From Pegoplata infirma (lineage: Eukaryota > Arthropoda > Insecta > Diptera > Anthomyiidae): DNA of 64,000 bases. The notes beneath the pieces were generated by a model that was not told where the DNA came from, did no database searches, and saw only the letters and a program-made list of their open reading frames with translations. The translations under genes were made by a program, and so were the position numbers. Where the stretch lies: the NCBI GenBank assembly GCA_963921195.1, contig OY992539.1, positions 37,167,754 to 37,231,753 on the forward strand, in the 5' to 3' direction. Within the stretch, counting starts at the first letter, position 1, and every line of letters starts with the position of its first letter. This document shows positions 9,931 through 20,676 of the stretch, in pieces.

Positions 9931-10590
9931 AGGTCCTACTTGGTCTGTATTACAAAATTCTTTATTCAACTGATTCATAAAAAACTGGTAATTTTTTTAC
10001 AAGTTGCCGAAAAATATTTTTTTAAAGGACTTCTTTCAGTCTTTTGATTATTGTTATTATTTGATATTATTAGCTAGATAATGGTCTCTTTCAGTGCATT
10101 TTTTTTTATAATTTTCCGCTTATTCGTTACAAAGATATAAAAATTCGATTCCTTATTGATGTGATTCGCAGTGTATCGAAATTTATAGGGATTTCTAGAA
10201 AATGTTTGCCATATTTTGGAATATTAAGTTTAGTAGATATAACTAGTTCGGTAGATATGAAAGTAAAAAAGTGTAGTTTTTGACCACATTTTTCCCATAT
10301 AAGATTAAAAATTTCTTAAAATTTCCCTTATGGTTTTTTCTACTTAAGAATTCTACATACCAAATCTCAAGTTTTTTTTTTTTTTAGTAAAAAATATATA
10401 AGAGGTAACAAATTAAAAAAGCATTTATAGTTTCAGTGTTATTTCGGAATCCCTTTTTCAATCTCTAGTTATTTAGTTTAATAAACTCTCCACAAATCAA
10501 CAAAAAATTATTGATCTCTTTTTAAATTTGTTAGAACTCCCAGAAAATGTTTGCCTTATTTTAGGGTTTTTAGTTCAGTTGATATAATTA
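9931..10590. repeat. Non-coding stretch with a direct repeat of about 55 bp
   Basis: AGAAAATGTTTGCC followed by TATTTT and GATATAA(C/T)TAGTTC occurs at about 10197-10251 and again at about 10538-10594. No gene. The second copy abuts the target duplication of the hAT-type element at 10599. Confidence 0.5.
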
Positions 10591-10943
10591 GTTCATAGCA
10601 GAGTAAGTATTATCTCACCATGATCAGCTCATTTCATCTCTTTCTTTTATCATTAACAGAAATTGATATTTTTGTGTTTGTTTCTTTTTTTCTTTGCTCT
10701 GAAATGATTGTGTTTCTTGTTTGCTCGTTTTGTGTTTTTTCGAAAAATGAATTTCATAGCAAAGCTCAACATCGTGATAATTCAAATGGTGTTCGGTTTT
10801 CTTTGAACAGAAAACGAAATGAGCTGAAATTGAAAATGAAAAATAAAATGAGCTGATAGATGAAACGAGATTGAGATGAAATGAGCTAGCAATGAGATCT
10901 CGCGAGATTGATATGAATTGAGCTATCAATGAGATCTCACGAG

Positions 10944-11751
10944 CAGGGTTGCCAGAACTGTTGGGTACAAAATCGTCAAAAATGTAAGATTTTAATAAAA
11001 AAAATCGTCAAAATCGTCATCCTATTCGCGAAATCGTCAAAAAATCGTCAAAATAAAAAAGGTATATTTATCATTGATTGTTGAACCCATGATGCAGTCC
11101 AAACCAAAAGAGGTAAATCCATGCAGTTTGGTTCAATGGCCACTGGATGGTTCAGTTTGAAAATTGACAAAACCAGACCAGGGAGAACAAAGTTCCCCCT
11201 GGTAAAACTGAACCTACCTCCGAAATTTCCCCTTTATATTATTTTTTCACCTTCTTAAACATATGAAATATTTTTATGAAAGAAAAGGTCATGCAGTTGG
11301 GTCAAGTTAATTAGAGAATGTATTTTTTTCCGTCCGCCCTTTTCTGTGAACACTTCCACAAAAATTTAAAAATGATAAAATTGCGTAACTATCATAATAA
11401 ATCAATTTGTTAACATTTATCACGAAAAGAAAGGTGCCCTCCGCCAAAAAAAGCCCTATAATTTTTTTACCTTTTAGAGGGAAAACGAGAATGTGACTCT
11501 CACTTGTTCCCTTTGTCCCCTTTTGTACAAAAATATTGGTGGATATTTTTTTTAATTAACAATAAGCATAAAATATTCATTGAATACTAAAATTTCATTA
11601 AAAAATTTTTAAAAAGTAGACAAAATTGACGGGTTTTTGTTATTTTTAAAAATCGTCATTTTTTGGGCAAAAATCTTCAAATCGTCATTTTGCTATTTTG
11701 GGGAGTAAAAATCTTCAAAATGTAGAGAAATCGCCAAATCTGGCAACAGTG
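10944..11751. mobile_element. hAT-type MITE inserted in the left arm
   Basis: CTCACGAG at 10936-10943 and 11752-11759 flanks ends CAGGGTTGCCAGA and TCTGGCAACAGTG. The opposite arm of the host palindrome keeps the uninterrupted site (CTCGCGAG near 13175), which confirms insertion after palindrome formation. AAATCGTCA is repeated about ten times near both ends, always in the same orientation. The middle (11090-11530) has CCCCTGGT/ACCAGGGAG words and no open gene. Confidence 0.9.
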
Positions 11752-11978
11752 CTCACGAGATTTCATATCAAACAAAATCATATTTTTTTTTGTTTGCAAG
11801 CATTAATGGAATTGTGGTTGTTTATTGCTTATGATGTGTAGGGATATAAAAAAAGCAAAAGGCATGTTAATTCTAATAATGAATAAGAGTTTTTACAGAA
11901 TTATTTATTAAAATAAATGCCGTTTAATGTTGAATTGTTTCTAACCATTTTTTTGTATTTTTTTTTCACGTAACACGT

Positions 11979-12137
11979 AAAACGGTGTTCGCATTAATTT
12001 TTAACTAGTTTAATTATTGGTTTTCGCCATACATTTAAAACGTCAAAATTAAATGGCGTTTAATTTTAACAGATAAAGTGTTTAAAATTGTATGGGGAAA
12101 GCACAAAATTAAACAGGTTTAAACGAAGGCGAATATG
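11979..12137. mobile_element. About 160-bp MITE in the same arm
   Basis: The right arm of the host element reads straight through ACGTGTTACGT...TTATTA, whereas the left arm has about 160 extra bases between CACGTA and TAATAAG. The insert has inverted ends (GGTGTTCGC and GCGAATATGG) and a further inner dyad (TTCGCCATACATTTAAAA / TTTAAAATTGTATGGGGAA). A TA duplication is likely but not certain. Confidence 0.7.
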
Positions 12138-12154
12138 GTATAATAAGACAATAG

Positions 12155-12925
12155 TGGTGTTTTTGGTTAACTGTACATTAGGGTGGAGCAAATATAGCTT
12201 TCTTTCGAATTTCGAAAACGTCGGGGTCGGGAAAGTTGCCTTTTGTGGTCGATATTAACCCACAAAAATATTGGACCTATAGGGCAATGGTTTTGGTTTC
12301 GTTTTTTTTTTACTTGAAAATCGGAAAATCCCGAACAAAGTGAAAAAAATGTTCGAACTTTTTTTTTTTTTTTGCTTTAAATATTAGTTTATATTTGGAC
12401 ATTACTGAAAAACTGTTTTGATGGTAAAAGAATTTTTTTTTGTCAATAAAATTTTTTTTATTTTTTTTTTTTTTTAATTTTCTAACGATTAATTTCAAAT
12501 TGCGGTAAAAAGGCCAACAACATAATACAATAATTAAAAATATACATCTTTTAAATACTGAGTTAATATTACGTTATATTTTCAGTTAAAAACTAATAAA
12601 AAATATTTTTTTTTTGCAAAACAAGAAACAAAAAAAATTTTACAGACAAAAAAAAAATTTTTACCATAAAAACACTTTTTTAGTAATGTCTAAAAGTAAA
12701 CTAATATTTTAAACAAAAAAAAAAGTTCGAATTTTTTTTTTCACTTTGTTCGGGACTTTCCGATTTTCAAGTCAAAAAAGGTACCCAAAGCCATTGCCTT
12801 ACAGGTCCAATATTTTTGTGTGTTAATATCGACCCCAAAAGGCAACTTTCCCGACCCCGACGTTTTCGAAATTCGAAAAAAGCTATATTTGCTCCACCCT
12901 AATGTACAGTTAACCAAAAACACCA
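12155..12925. repeat. Central palindrome of the 2.9-kb element
   Basis: ACATTAGGGTGGAGC with AATATAGCT and ACGTCGGGGTCGGGAAAG... is mirrored by CCCGACCCCGACGT... to GCTCCACCCTAATGT. The spacer (about 12460-12640) is T/A runs. It may be a separate element sitting at the exact centre of the outer palindrome, since ATTAGGGTGGAGC-like ends could be transposon termini, but no target duplication can be separated from the flanking symmetry. Confidence 0.6.
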
Positions 12926-13506
12926 CTATTGTCTTATTACGTGTTACGTACAAAAAAAACCAAAAAATGGTTAGACACAATTTAACATTAAACGGCATTT
13001 ATTTTAATAAATAATTCTGTAAAAATTCTAATTCATTATTAGAATTTACTTGTCTTTTGATTTTTTTATATGTATTCCTAGTAGGAATTTCCTACACATC
13101 ATAAGCAATAAACAACCACATTTCCATTCATGCTTGCAAACAAAAAAAAAATATGATTTTGTTTGCTATGAAATCTCGCGAGATCTCATTGATAGCTCAA
13201 TTCATATCAATCTCGCGAGATCTCATTGCTAGCTCATTTCATCTCAATCTCGTTTCATCAATCAGCTCATTTTATTTTTCATTTTCAATTTCAGCTCATC
13301 TCGTTTTCTGTTCAAAGAAAACCGAACACCATTTTAATTATCACGATGTTGAGCTTTGCTATGAAATTCATTTTTCGAAAAAACACAAAACGAGCAAACA
13401 AGAAACACAATCATTTCAGAGCAAAGAAAATGAAAACAAACAAAAAATTTTTTTCTCAATGAGATTGATAAAATCAAAATCACCATTTACTTACTCTGGT
13501 TCATAG

Positions 13507-15165
13507 ACATTAAAAGTACCAAAGTACCATTTTTAACAAAAAAAAAAGTATTATTTTTGGCAAAGTTTCAGTACCATTACGAATTTTCTAAATTCCATTC
13601 CAGGTTATTTGGTTTTATAAATTCTACACTTACATGCTAAAAAATAATAGTACCCTTTGGATATTTTGAAAGGATTGCAAAAAAAATGTTTAACTTATTT
13701 TGGCAAAAGTTCCAGAAAAATTTTGAAAATTTAAATTTCAGCAGATCAGTCTTCAAGGACTTTCTTTACCACTGTTTAAATACTATTTTTTGTAAATTGT
13801 ACATGGCTTGGGTTTCTTGTGCCAATTGTTTTATCTACTATAGATGTAGTTGTTACAAGTTTATGCTGAAATTCTATTTTTATATAATTTTTTTTTGTTT
13901 TCTGGGCCACTTTTACCAGCTGCTGCCTGTTTAAAATAAGCCAAAAAAATACTGTCATATATAGCAGAAACAAAAAAATATGTAACAACAACACATAAAA
14001 ACCTATAAAACCAAAATGAAAATTACAATTTTTTTTATTTTCAAAAAAATTTTTTCATTTCAATTTATAACAATAACAACTTTATACTAAATTGCTAAAG
14101 AAAAAAAAATCTCATACATACACACAGACGAAAACAACTAAATTTCAAAAATATAACAAATTGAGGTAACAGAAAAAAATATTGTTTTATTATAAAAAAG
14201 ATCTCTAGCAAAAAAAAAAAATGTGAAATAAACAATCTCTTTGCTAGATAAAAAATACATACATATAAATAAAATAACATTTTATAATGGTGTTATACAA
14301 AAAAATGTATTTTTATGTCTATATTTTTTGGAACACAATTCAATTTTTTGTTGTTGTTTTTTCTTGCATTCTTTCTGTACCACAATTTAAATGAAAATAA
14401 AATAAATAATTCTACTAAAAACTACACAATCAGATGCGAGTATAATAAAAGAAATAAAATAAAATGTTTGGTTTGATACAATAATTTCTTTTTTTTTTGA
14501 TGACGATGAGAATGATGATGATGATGACGACAATAGAAAAATATGAATAAAAATTGTTGGAATAACTACAAAACAAGTGTTGTCAACGTTACAAATCAAA
14601 ATTTAAATTGTTGAAAATATTATTGCATGCATAAATATAAATGCACACACATACGTACAAAGTTTTGCACACAATCATAGAAAACAATCATGGCTTTGAC
14701 GTATGAGTATTTTTTAATAGGATCTAAATTTATTACTCATACGTTTGGGAGGTAGTAACTACGTATATAACACAAAAATAGAAATATTTTAAAATTTTTT
14801 TGTTGTCTGTAGGCTAAAATTACAAATATTTTTAGTTTTTTTTAAAGGGAAATTATATAGAAAATATATATTTTAAGTATTGTTAAGGAAATTCCAATAC
14901 AAATTGTTAAAGGATTTTAAATCAAAAATATTTAATTTTAAATATAACAAAAATTTGGCGAAAAAGTTAGAAAAGTAAGTCCTACACAATGTGATGGCAT
15001 TTTTTGTAAAATTTATTTTTGATAATTAACAAATTAAAAAAAAAAATTTGAGTGAAAAAAATATTTTTTACTAAAAAAATGTTAGAGAGTAAAATTTTTT
15101 TGAGTGTAAACTTGAATATAAACTTTTTTCCTCAGAATAGACTTTTCTATAAATAATTTTCTATA
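13507..15165. other. AT-rich non-coding stretch with GAT/ATG microsatellite
   Basis: A (GAT/GAC)n tract lies at about 14500-14531. An inverted pair ACGTATGAGTA / TACTCATACGT flanks 14698-14745. No gene, RNA or element end is recognised; frames in this stretch are short and of low complexity. Confidence 0.5.
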
Positions 15166-15169
15166 AAAA

Positions 15170-15904
15170 ATTTTGTGTTATCGATTTATCAATAACACAC
15201 AATTTTTATAGCAAATTTTGTATAGTTATCGATATATCGATAACACTACAAATTTAGGAAAGATTTTTTGAGTAAACATAATATTTTTTATTAAAAAAAA
15301 ATTTTTGAGCGTAAAATTTTTTTGAGTAAAAGCTTTTTTTAAATTTATTTTAATGACACACAATTTTCCTCAGAACACACTTTTCTATATAAAATTTTGT
15401 AGGGTTATCAATGTATCGATAACACAAAATTTCTATAGCAAATTTTCCTATAGTTATCGATATATCGATAACACAACATATTCATTTAGAAAATTTTGTG
15501 TTATTGATACATCGATAACTATACAAAATTTTCTTCAAAAAATTTTGTATTATCGATGTATCGATAGCAACACACAATATCATTTAAAGAATTTTGTGTT
15601 GTCAATATATCGATAATTATACAAATTTTTCTGTAGAAAATTGAGTGTATATTTTCTATAGAAAGTTTTGTCTTATCGATATATGGAGTATTTAACACAA
15701 TGTTCTTTGGAAACTGTGGTGTTATCGATGAATCGATAACAGTACAAAATTTTCTGTTATCTATACATCGATAACTATACACAACGTTATAAAGAAAATT
15801 TAGTGTTACTATTTTTTAAATAAAATTTTGTGTCATAATTTTCAATACAAAATTTTGTGTTATCGTTGACAAAGTTTTCTATAGGAAATTTTGTGTTACC
15901 GATA
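15170..15904. repeat. 49-bp satellite, diverged left block
   Basis: Degenerate monomers of the satellite seen at 16995-18846: ACAAAATTTTCTATAG-type dyads alternate with TTATCGATATATCGATAA-type dyads, with many substitutions and indels. Spacing is close to 49 bp where it can be followed. The block is cut off by the palindromic element starting at 15907. Confidence 0.85.
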
Positions 15905-15906
15905 TA

Positions 15907-16992
15907 TGGGGCAAAACGCGTCAAAGGTCCACACCAAAAAACAAATGTTGTCCAATTTAAGTATACTTTTGGTAAAATAGTAGGTTAATGATAGGTATTC
16001 TAAATTACAAATATAAAATTTTTTGATGAAATATTGGCAGAGTTACAGGGTTGGAAAGTTTTGATGTTTTTGAAAAGAATATATTTTGGTGAATTTTAAT
16101 TAACACTTTGATGAAACAAAAATTATAATTTAAAAAACTAATTTTAAAGTATTTTTGATGGCCTTTAAAATGGCATTTGTGGTTTTTTTGAAAAAAATAA
16201 ATTTGACTTTAAAATTCAAGGTCAAAATATTAAATTGTAATTATCTTATAAGGGTCGCACTTTTAAATTTTTTTCACTAAGCCCATTAGAAAGCTTGACA
16301 TTTTTTTTAATTTCGGTTTTTTTAAAAAAAATGGTATGTATGATACTTTATGAGAAATCAATTTTTTTACGAGTACATAACACCCAAACTGTACTGATTT
16401 CTTTATTTTTTATGCGTGCAACGTTTGTTGTGTGTGTTTACAACGCACACTTTATCTAAGCATTGATTTTTGTTGTTGTTATTATATGCAGATTAAAGCG
16501 ATTTCAGTACAATTTGAGTGTTATATACTCCTAAAAAATTGATTTCTCATAAAGTATCATACATACCATTTTTTTTAAAAAACCGAAATTAAAAAAAATG
16601 TCAAGCTTTCTAATGGGCTTAGTGAAAAAAATTTAAAAGTGCGACCCTTATAAGATAATTACAATTTAATATTTTGACCTTGAATTTTAAGGTCAAATTT
16701 ATTTTTTTCAAAAAAACCACAAATGCCATTTTAAAGGCCATCAAAAATACTTTAAAATTAGTTTTTTAAATTATAATTTTTGTTTCATCAAAGTGTTAAT
16801 TAAAATTCACCAAAATATATTTTTTTCAAAAACATCAAAACTTCCCAACCCTGTAACTCTGCCAATATTTCATCAAAAAATTTTATATTTGTAATTTATA
16901 CTACCTATCATTAACCTAATATTTTGCCAAAATTATACTTGAATCGGACAATATTTGTTTTTTGGTGTGGACCGTTGACGCGTTTTGCCCCA
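15907..16992. mobile_element. 1.1-kb palindromic TA element within the satellite
   Basis: TA at 15905-15906 and 16993-16994 flanks ends TGGGGCAAAACGCGTCAA and TTGACGCGTTTTGCCCCA. The arms (about 480-520 bp) mirror each other with roughly one mismatch per 20 bases; the centre near 16440 is GT/CA-rich unmatched spacer. No coding capacity. A TA target suggests Tc1/mariner-type transposition. If transcribed, it would fold into a long hairpin. Confidence 0.85.
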
Positions 16993-16994
16993 TA

Positions 16995-18846
16995 TACTAT
17001 ACACAATTTTTCACAGAAAATTTTGTGTTATCGATATATCGATAACTATACACAATTTTATATAGAAAATGTTGTGTTATCGATACATCGATAACTATAC
17101 ATATCGATAAATATACACAATTTTCTAAATATTCTATAGAAAAGTGTTTGTTATCGATGCCTCTATAACTATACACAATTTTCTATTAACAATTTTTTGT
17201 TATCGATACATCGATAACTATACACAATTTTGTATAGAAAATGTTGTGTTGTCGATACATCGATAACTATACATAATTTAATATAGAAAATGTTGTGTTA
17301 TCGATACATCGATAACTATACATAAGTTTCTATAGAAAATTTTGTGTTATCGATACATCGATAACTATACACAATTTTCTATGGAAAATTTTGTGTTATC
17401 GATACATCGATAGCAATACACAATTTTCGATAGAAAAGGTTGTGTTATCGATACATCGATAACTATAAACAATGTTCTATAGAAAATTATGTGTTATCGA
17501 TACATCGAAAACTATACACAATTTTCTAAAGAAAATGCTATGTAATCGATGCATCGATAACTATACACAATTTTTTATAGAAAATTTTGTGTTGTCGATG
17601 CATCGATAACTATACACATTTTTCTATAGAAGATTTTGTGTTATCGATAACTATACACATTTTTCTATAGAAATTTTGTGTTATCGATACATCGATAACT
17701 ACACTCAATTTTCTATAGAAAATTTTGTGTTATCGATACATCGATAACTATAAACAATTTTCTACAGAAAATTTTGTGTTATCGATACATCGATAACTAT
17801 ACACAATTTTCTATACAAAATTTTGTGTTATCGATACATCGATAACTATACACAATTTTCTATAGAAAACTTTGTATTATCGATACATCGATAACTATAC
17901 ACAACTTTCTACAGAAAACTTTGTGTTATCGATATATCGATAACTACACACAATTTTCTATAGAAAATTTTGTGTTATCGATACATCGACAACAATCCAC
18001 AATTTTCTATAGAAAATGTTGTGTTATCGATACATCGACAACTATAAACAATTTTCTACAGAAAATTTTGTGTTATCTATACATCAATAACTATACACAA
18101 TTTTCTATAGAACATTTTGTGTTATCGATACATTGATAACTACACACAATTTTCTATAGAAAATTTTATGTTATCGATACATCGATAACTATACACAATT
18201 TTTTATAGAAAATTTTGTGTAATCGATATATCTATAACTATAAACAATTTTCTATAGAAAATTTTGTATTATCGATATATCGACAACTACACACAAATTT
18301 CTATAGAAATTTTTTTCTTATCGATACATCGATAACTATACACTATTTTCTATAGACATATCGATAAATATACACAAATTTTCTAAATATTCTATAGAAA
18401 AGTTTTTGTTATCGATGCCTCTATAACTATACACAATTTTCTATTAACAATTTTTTGTTATCGATACATCGATAACTATACACAATTTTCTACAGAAAAT
18501 TTTGTGTTATCGATACATCGATAACTATATACATTTTTCTATAGAAAATTTTGTGTTACTAACTATACATAATTTTCTATAGAAAATTTTGTGTTATCGA
18601 TACATCGATAACTATTCACAATTTTCTATAGAAAATTTTGTGTTATCGATACATCGATAACTATTCACAATTTTCTATAGAAAATTTTGTGTTATCGATA
18701 ACTATACATTTTCTATAGAAAATTTTGTATTATCGATACATCGATAACTATATACAATATTCTATAGACAATTTTGTGTTATCGACACATCGATAACTAT
18801 ACACAATTTTCTATAGAAATTTTTGCGTTATCGAAACATTGATAAC
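16995..18846. repeat. 49-bp satellite array, homogeneous block
   Basis: Roughly three dozen tandem monomers. Each holds two dyads: GTTATCGATACATCGATAAC, and ACACAATTTTCTATAGAAAA continuing TTTTGTGT. A few monomers are shortened or mutated, and some lack one dyad. TATCGATA, the Drosophila DRE core, and clustered CGATA words occur in nearly every unit. A variant block with TCTAAATATTCTATAG and GATGCCTCTATAAC is present twice, at about 17101-17220 and 18358-18479, so part of the array was copied as a larger unit. No coding role. Confidence 0.95.
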
Positions 18847-18848
18847 TA

Positions 18849-19739
18849 CACTCAAAAAAAAAAAACTGTAAAGTTAGCAAAAAAAGCTTGTAAACCTACA
18901 AGAAAATTTGCTGATTTTGAACCCAAAATTTTTTTTTGGTAAAGTTAGCAAAAACGTTTTGCTAAAAATTAGTTAACTGAAATAATTTTTATTTCAACTT
19001 AGTTCATACACATTTGAGGACCCCATTGGGTTCGGGCCCAATAGGTCCAGACCCCGATGGGCCTATACCTAGTTGGATTCCTTAAAAATCGTCATAGTTT
19101 TTGATCCAAAATTTGTGTCCGTTTCGCTCTACCTTGCTTAGTTTTTGAGATACGTGATTTTAGGGGATCACTGGGGTCTTGAGAATTAAAAAACTCGATA
19201 ACTTCAAAAATATTACTCGGAGAGCTTTTGGTTATTTTGATCTTGTTCTACGTGTTGAGCGCTACAAAAATTCTTTTGGACTTTTTGTTGTGTCGGCAAT
19301 ATTTACCGAGATATGAGCATTTTAAAATTTTCCGGAATGCTAACTTTTTTGGATCCAAAGTTAGGTCCCATTAGGGTCCCCACATGTGAAGAGGACCCGC
19401 GAAAGTATGGAGATTCTAAGAACCAAAAATGCCCTCCATTTTGCTCTATCTGGCTTAGTTTCCGAGATAGCGCCATTTTAAGTTTTCTGAAAATAAAAAA
19501 AAAATTACCATTTATTTTTGCTAATGTTAGCAAAAAATCTTGTAAAAATGTTGTCAACTCAATTTCAAATTTAGCAAAATAAATTAGTTCAAAGTTTGTT
19601 TAAAATTGCTAATGTGCTAAATGAAGTTTACAATAATTTTTTGCTAACATGCTAGTCCCAACTAAAAATTTGCTAAAAGTTAGCTAACTAGCATTAGCAA
19701 ATAAAAATTAGTAAATCTACTAACGTATTTTTTTGAGTG
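18849..19739. mobile_element. TA-flanked MITE inserted in the satellite
   Basis: TA at 18847-18848 and 19740-19741; ends CACTCAAAAAAA and TTTTTTTGAGTG. Satellite monomer sequence resumes on both sides. Just inside the ends, GTTAGCAAA and GCTAACT/TAGCAAAT words recur. The middle (19020-19500) is GC-richer, with GACCCCATTGGG, GGGCCCAATAGG and GGTCCCCACATG words and two related CTTAGTTTTTGAGAT / CTTAGTTTCCGAGAT blocks; no protein domain is recognised there. Confidence 0.85.
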
Positions 19740-19741
19740 TA

Positions 19742-19925
19742 TACACAACTTTCTATATACAATTTTGTGGTATCGATTTATCGATAACTATACACTATTT
19801 GTTATCGATTTATCGATTTTATGTTATTGATACATCGATTACACAATTTTTCTATAAATTTTTTTTGTTTTTGACATATCGATTAAACAAAATTTTCTAT
19901 AGAATTAAAACAAATAGAAAATATT
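19742..19925. repeat. Satellite remnant
   Basis: ACACAACTTTCTATA, GTATCGATTTATCGATAAC and similar decayed monomers, continuing the array interrupted by the element at 18849-19739. Confidence 0.8.
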
Positions 19926-20139
19926 ATGAGTGTTTTTTCTGTAAAAACAGATCGAGCTCGGGCTCTAATTATATTTAATATAAGGGTTCAAGTTGAAAAA
20001 TACAGAAGAAAAATTGAATTTATAAAAATTATAGACATTTCTGATGTTCCCATACCGGTTTCAAACACTCCAGTTAGTGTTATTATCAGTAGGATTTTAA
20101 ATGTCGGTTTGTCTTGTTAATGGAAATTTTTTTTTGTAT

Positions 20140-20404
20140 AACGCTCAATTACTTGTATAGTGTCATAACTCAAAATATGTCGTTTTTGGGTTAACTATAC
20201 ATAATTATTTGTTGTATTCTTCTTTATATTGTGTTAAAAATTCGTATTAATATCTTTTAAACTTACCGTTTGAGCACGCTATTATAACATTTTCTACTCA
20301 CGGCCTTTTGCAACGTAAACCAAGTTTCAATTGTAAACTTTAAACAGGTTTTCTGTAAAATCAAACATTTTGAGTTATGACACTATACAAGTAAATGAGC
20401 GATA
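20140..20404. mobile_element. 265-bp MITE with about 35-bp inverted ends
   Basis: CGCTCAATTACTTGTATAGT followed by GTCATAACTCAAAAT at the left is mirrored at the right (ATTTTGAGTTATGACACTAT followed by ACAAGTAAATGAGCG), with one mismatch near the end. The interior is unmatched. The target duplication was not resolved (TATA-like bases on both sides). The flanking 19926-20139 and 20405-20479 show no gene. Confidence 0.8.
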
Positions 20405-20479
20405 TGTGAATATTTATAGTTTTATATAGTAATAAAGAATAAATTTTAACAGTTTTCAACACTACAATTCTATTTGTAG

Positions 20480-20673
20480 CAATCTGTCGATATATCGATA
20501 ATTATATGCAATTTTCTATAGAAAATTTTGTGTTATCGATAACTACACAAAATGTTCTATGAAAAACTGTGTGTTATCGATAAACTGATAGCTATACAAA
20601 ATTTTCTACAGAAGATGTAATTACATCTATAATTTAAGAAAATGTTGTTGTGTTATCTATAACTATACACAAT
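20480..20673. repeat. Satellite remnant
   Basis: Decayed monomers (CGATATATCGATAATTAT, TTTCTATAGAAAATTTTGTG, TGTTATCGATAAACTGATAG). The next element interrupts an ACACAATATTCTATAG-type monomer. Confidence 0.8.
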
Positions 20674-20676
20674 ATT

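Larger units (their letters stand above)
10599..13498. mobile_element. 2.9-kb palindromic hAT-type element
   Basis: GTTCATAG at 10591-10598 is repeated at 13499-13506, with ends CAGAGTAAGT and ACTTACTCTG. The 8-bp duplication fits nTnnnnAn. After removing two later insertions in the left arm, the arms mirror each other along most of their length. The subterminal zones repeat ATGAGCTGA, GATGAAATGAGCT and TCTCGCGAGA words. No transposase is present. The frames at 10624-10929 (minus) and 13153-13506 (plus) that look alike do so only because the arms are inverted copies. Confidence 0.85.

Noticed and set aside
10624..13506. Similar 101- and 117-codon frames at 10624-10929 (minus) and 13153-13506 (plus) as a gene pair
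   Set aside because: They are the two arms of the same palindromic hAT-type element; the similarity extends through non-coding parts.
16995..18846. CRISPR array
   Set aside because: Repeats are directly adjacent 49-bp satellite units with no unique spacers, no cas genes, in an animal-type genome.
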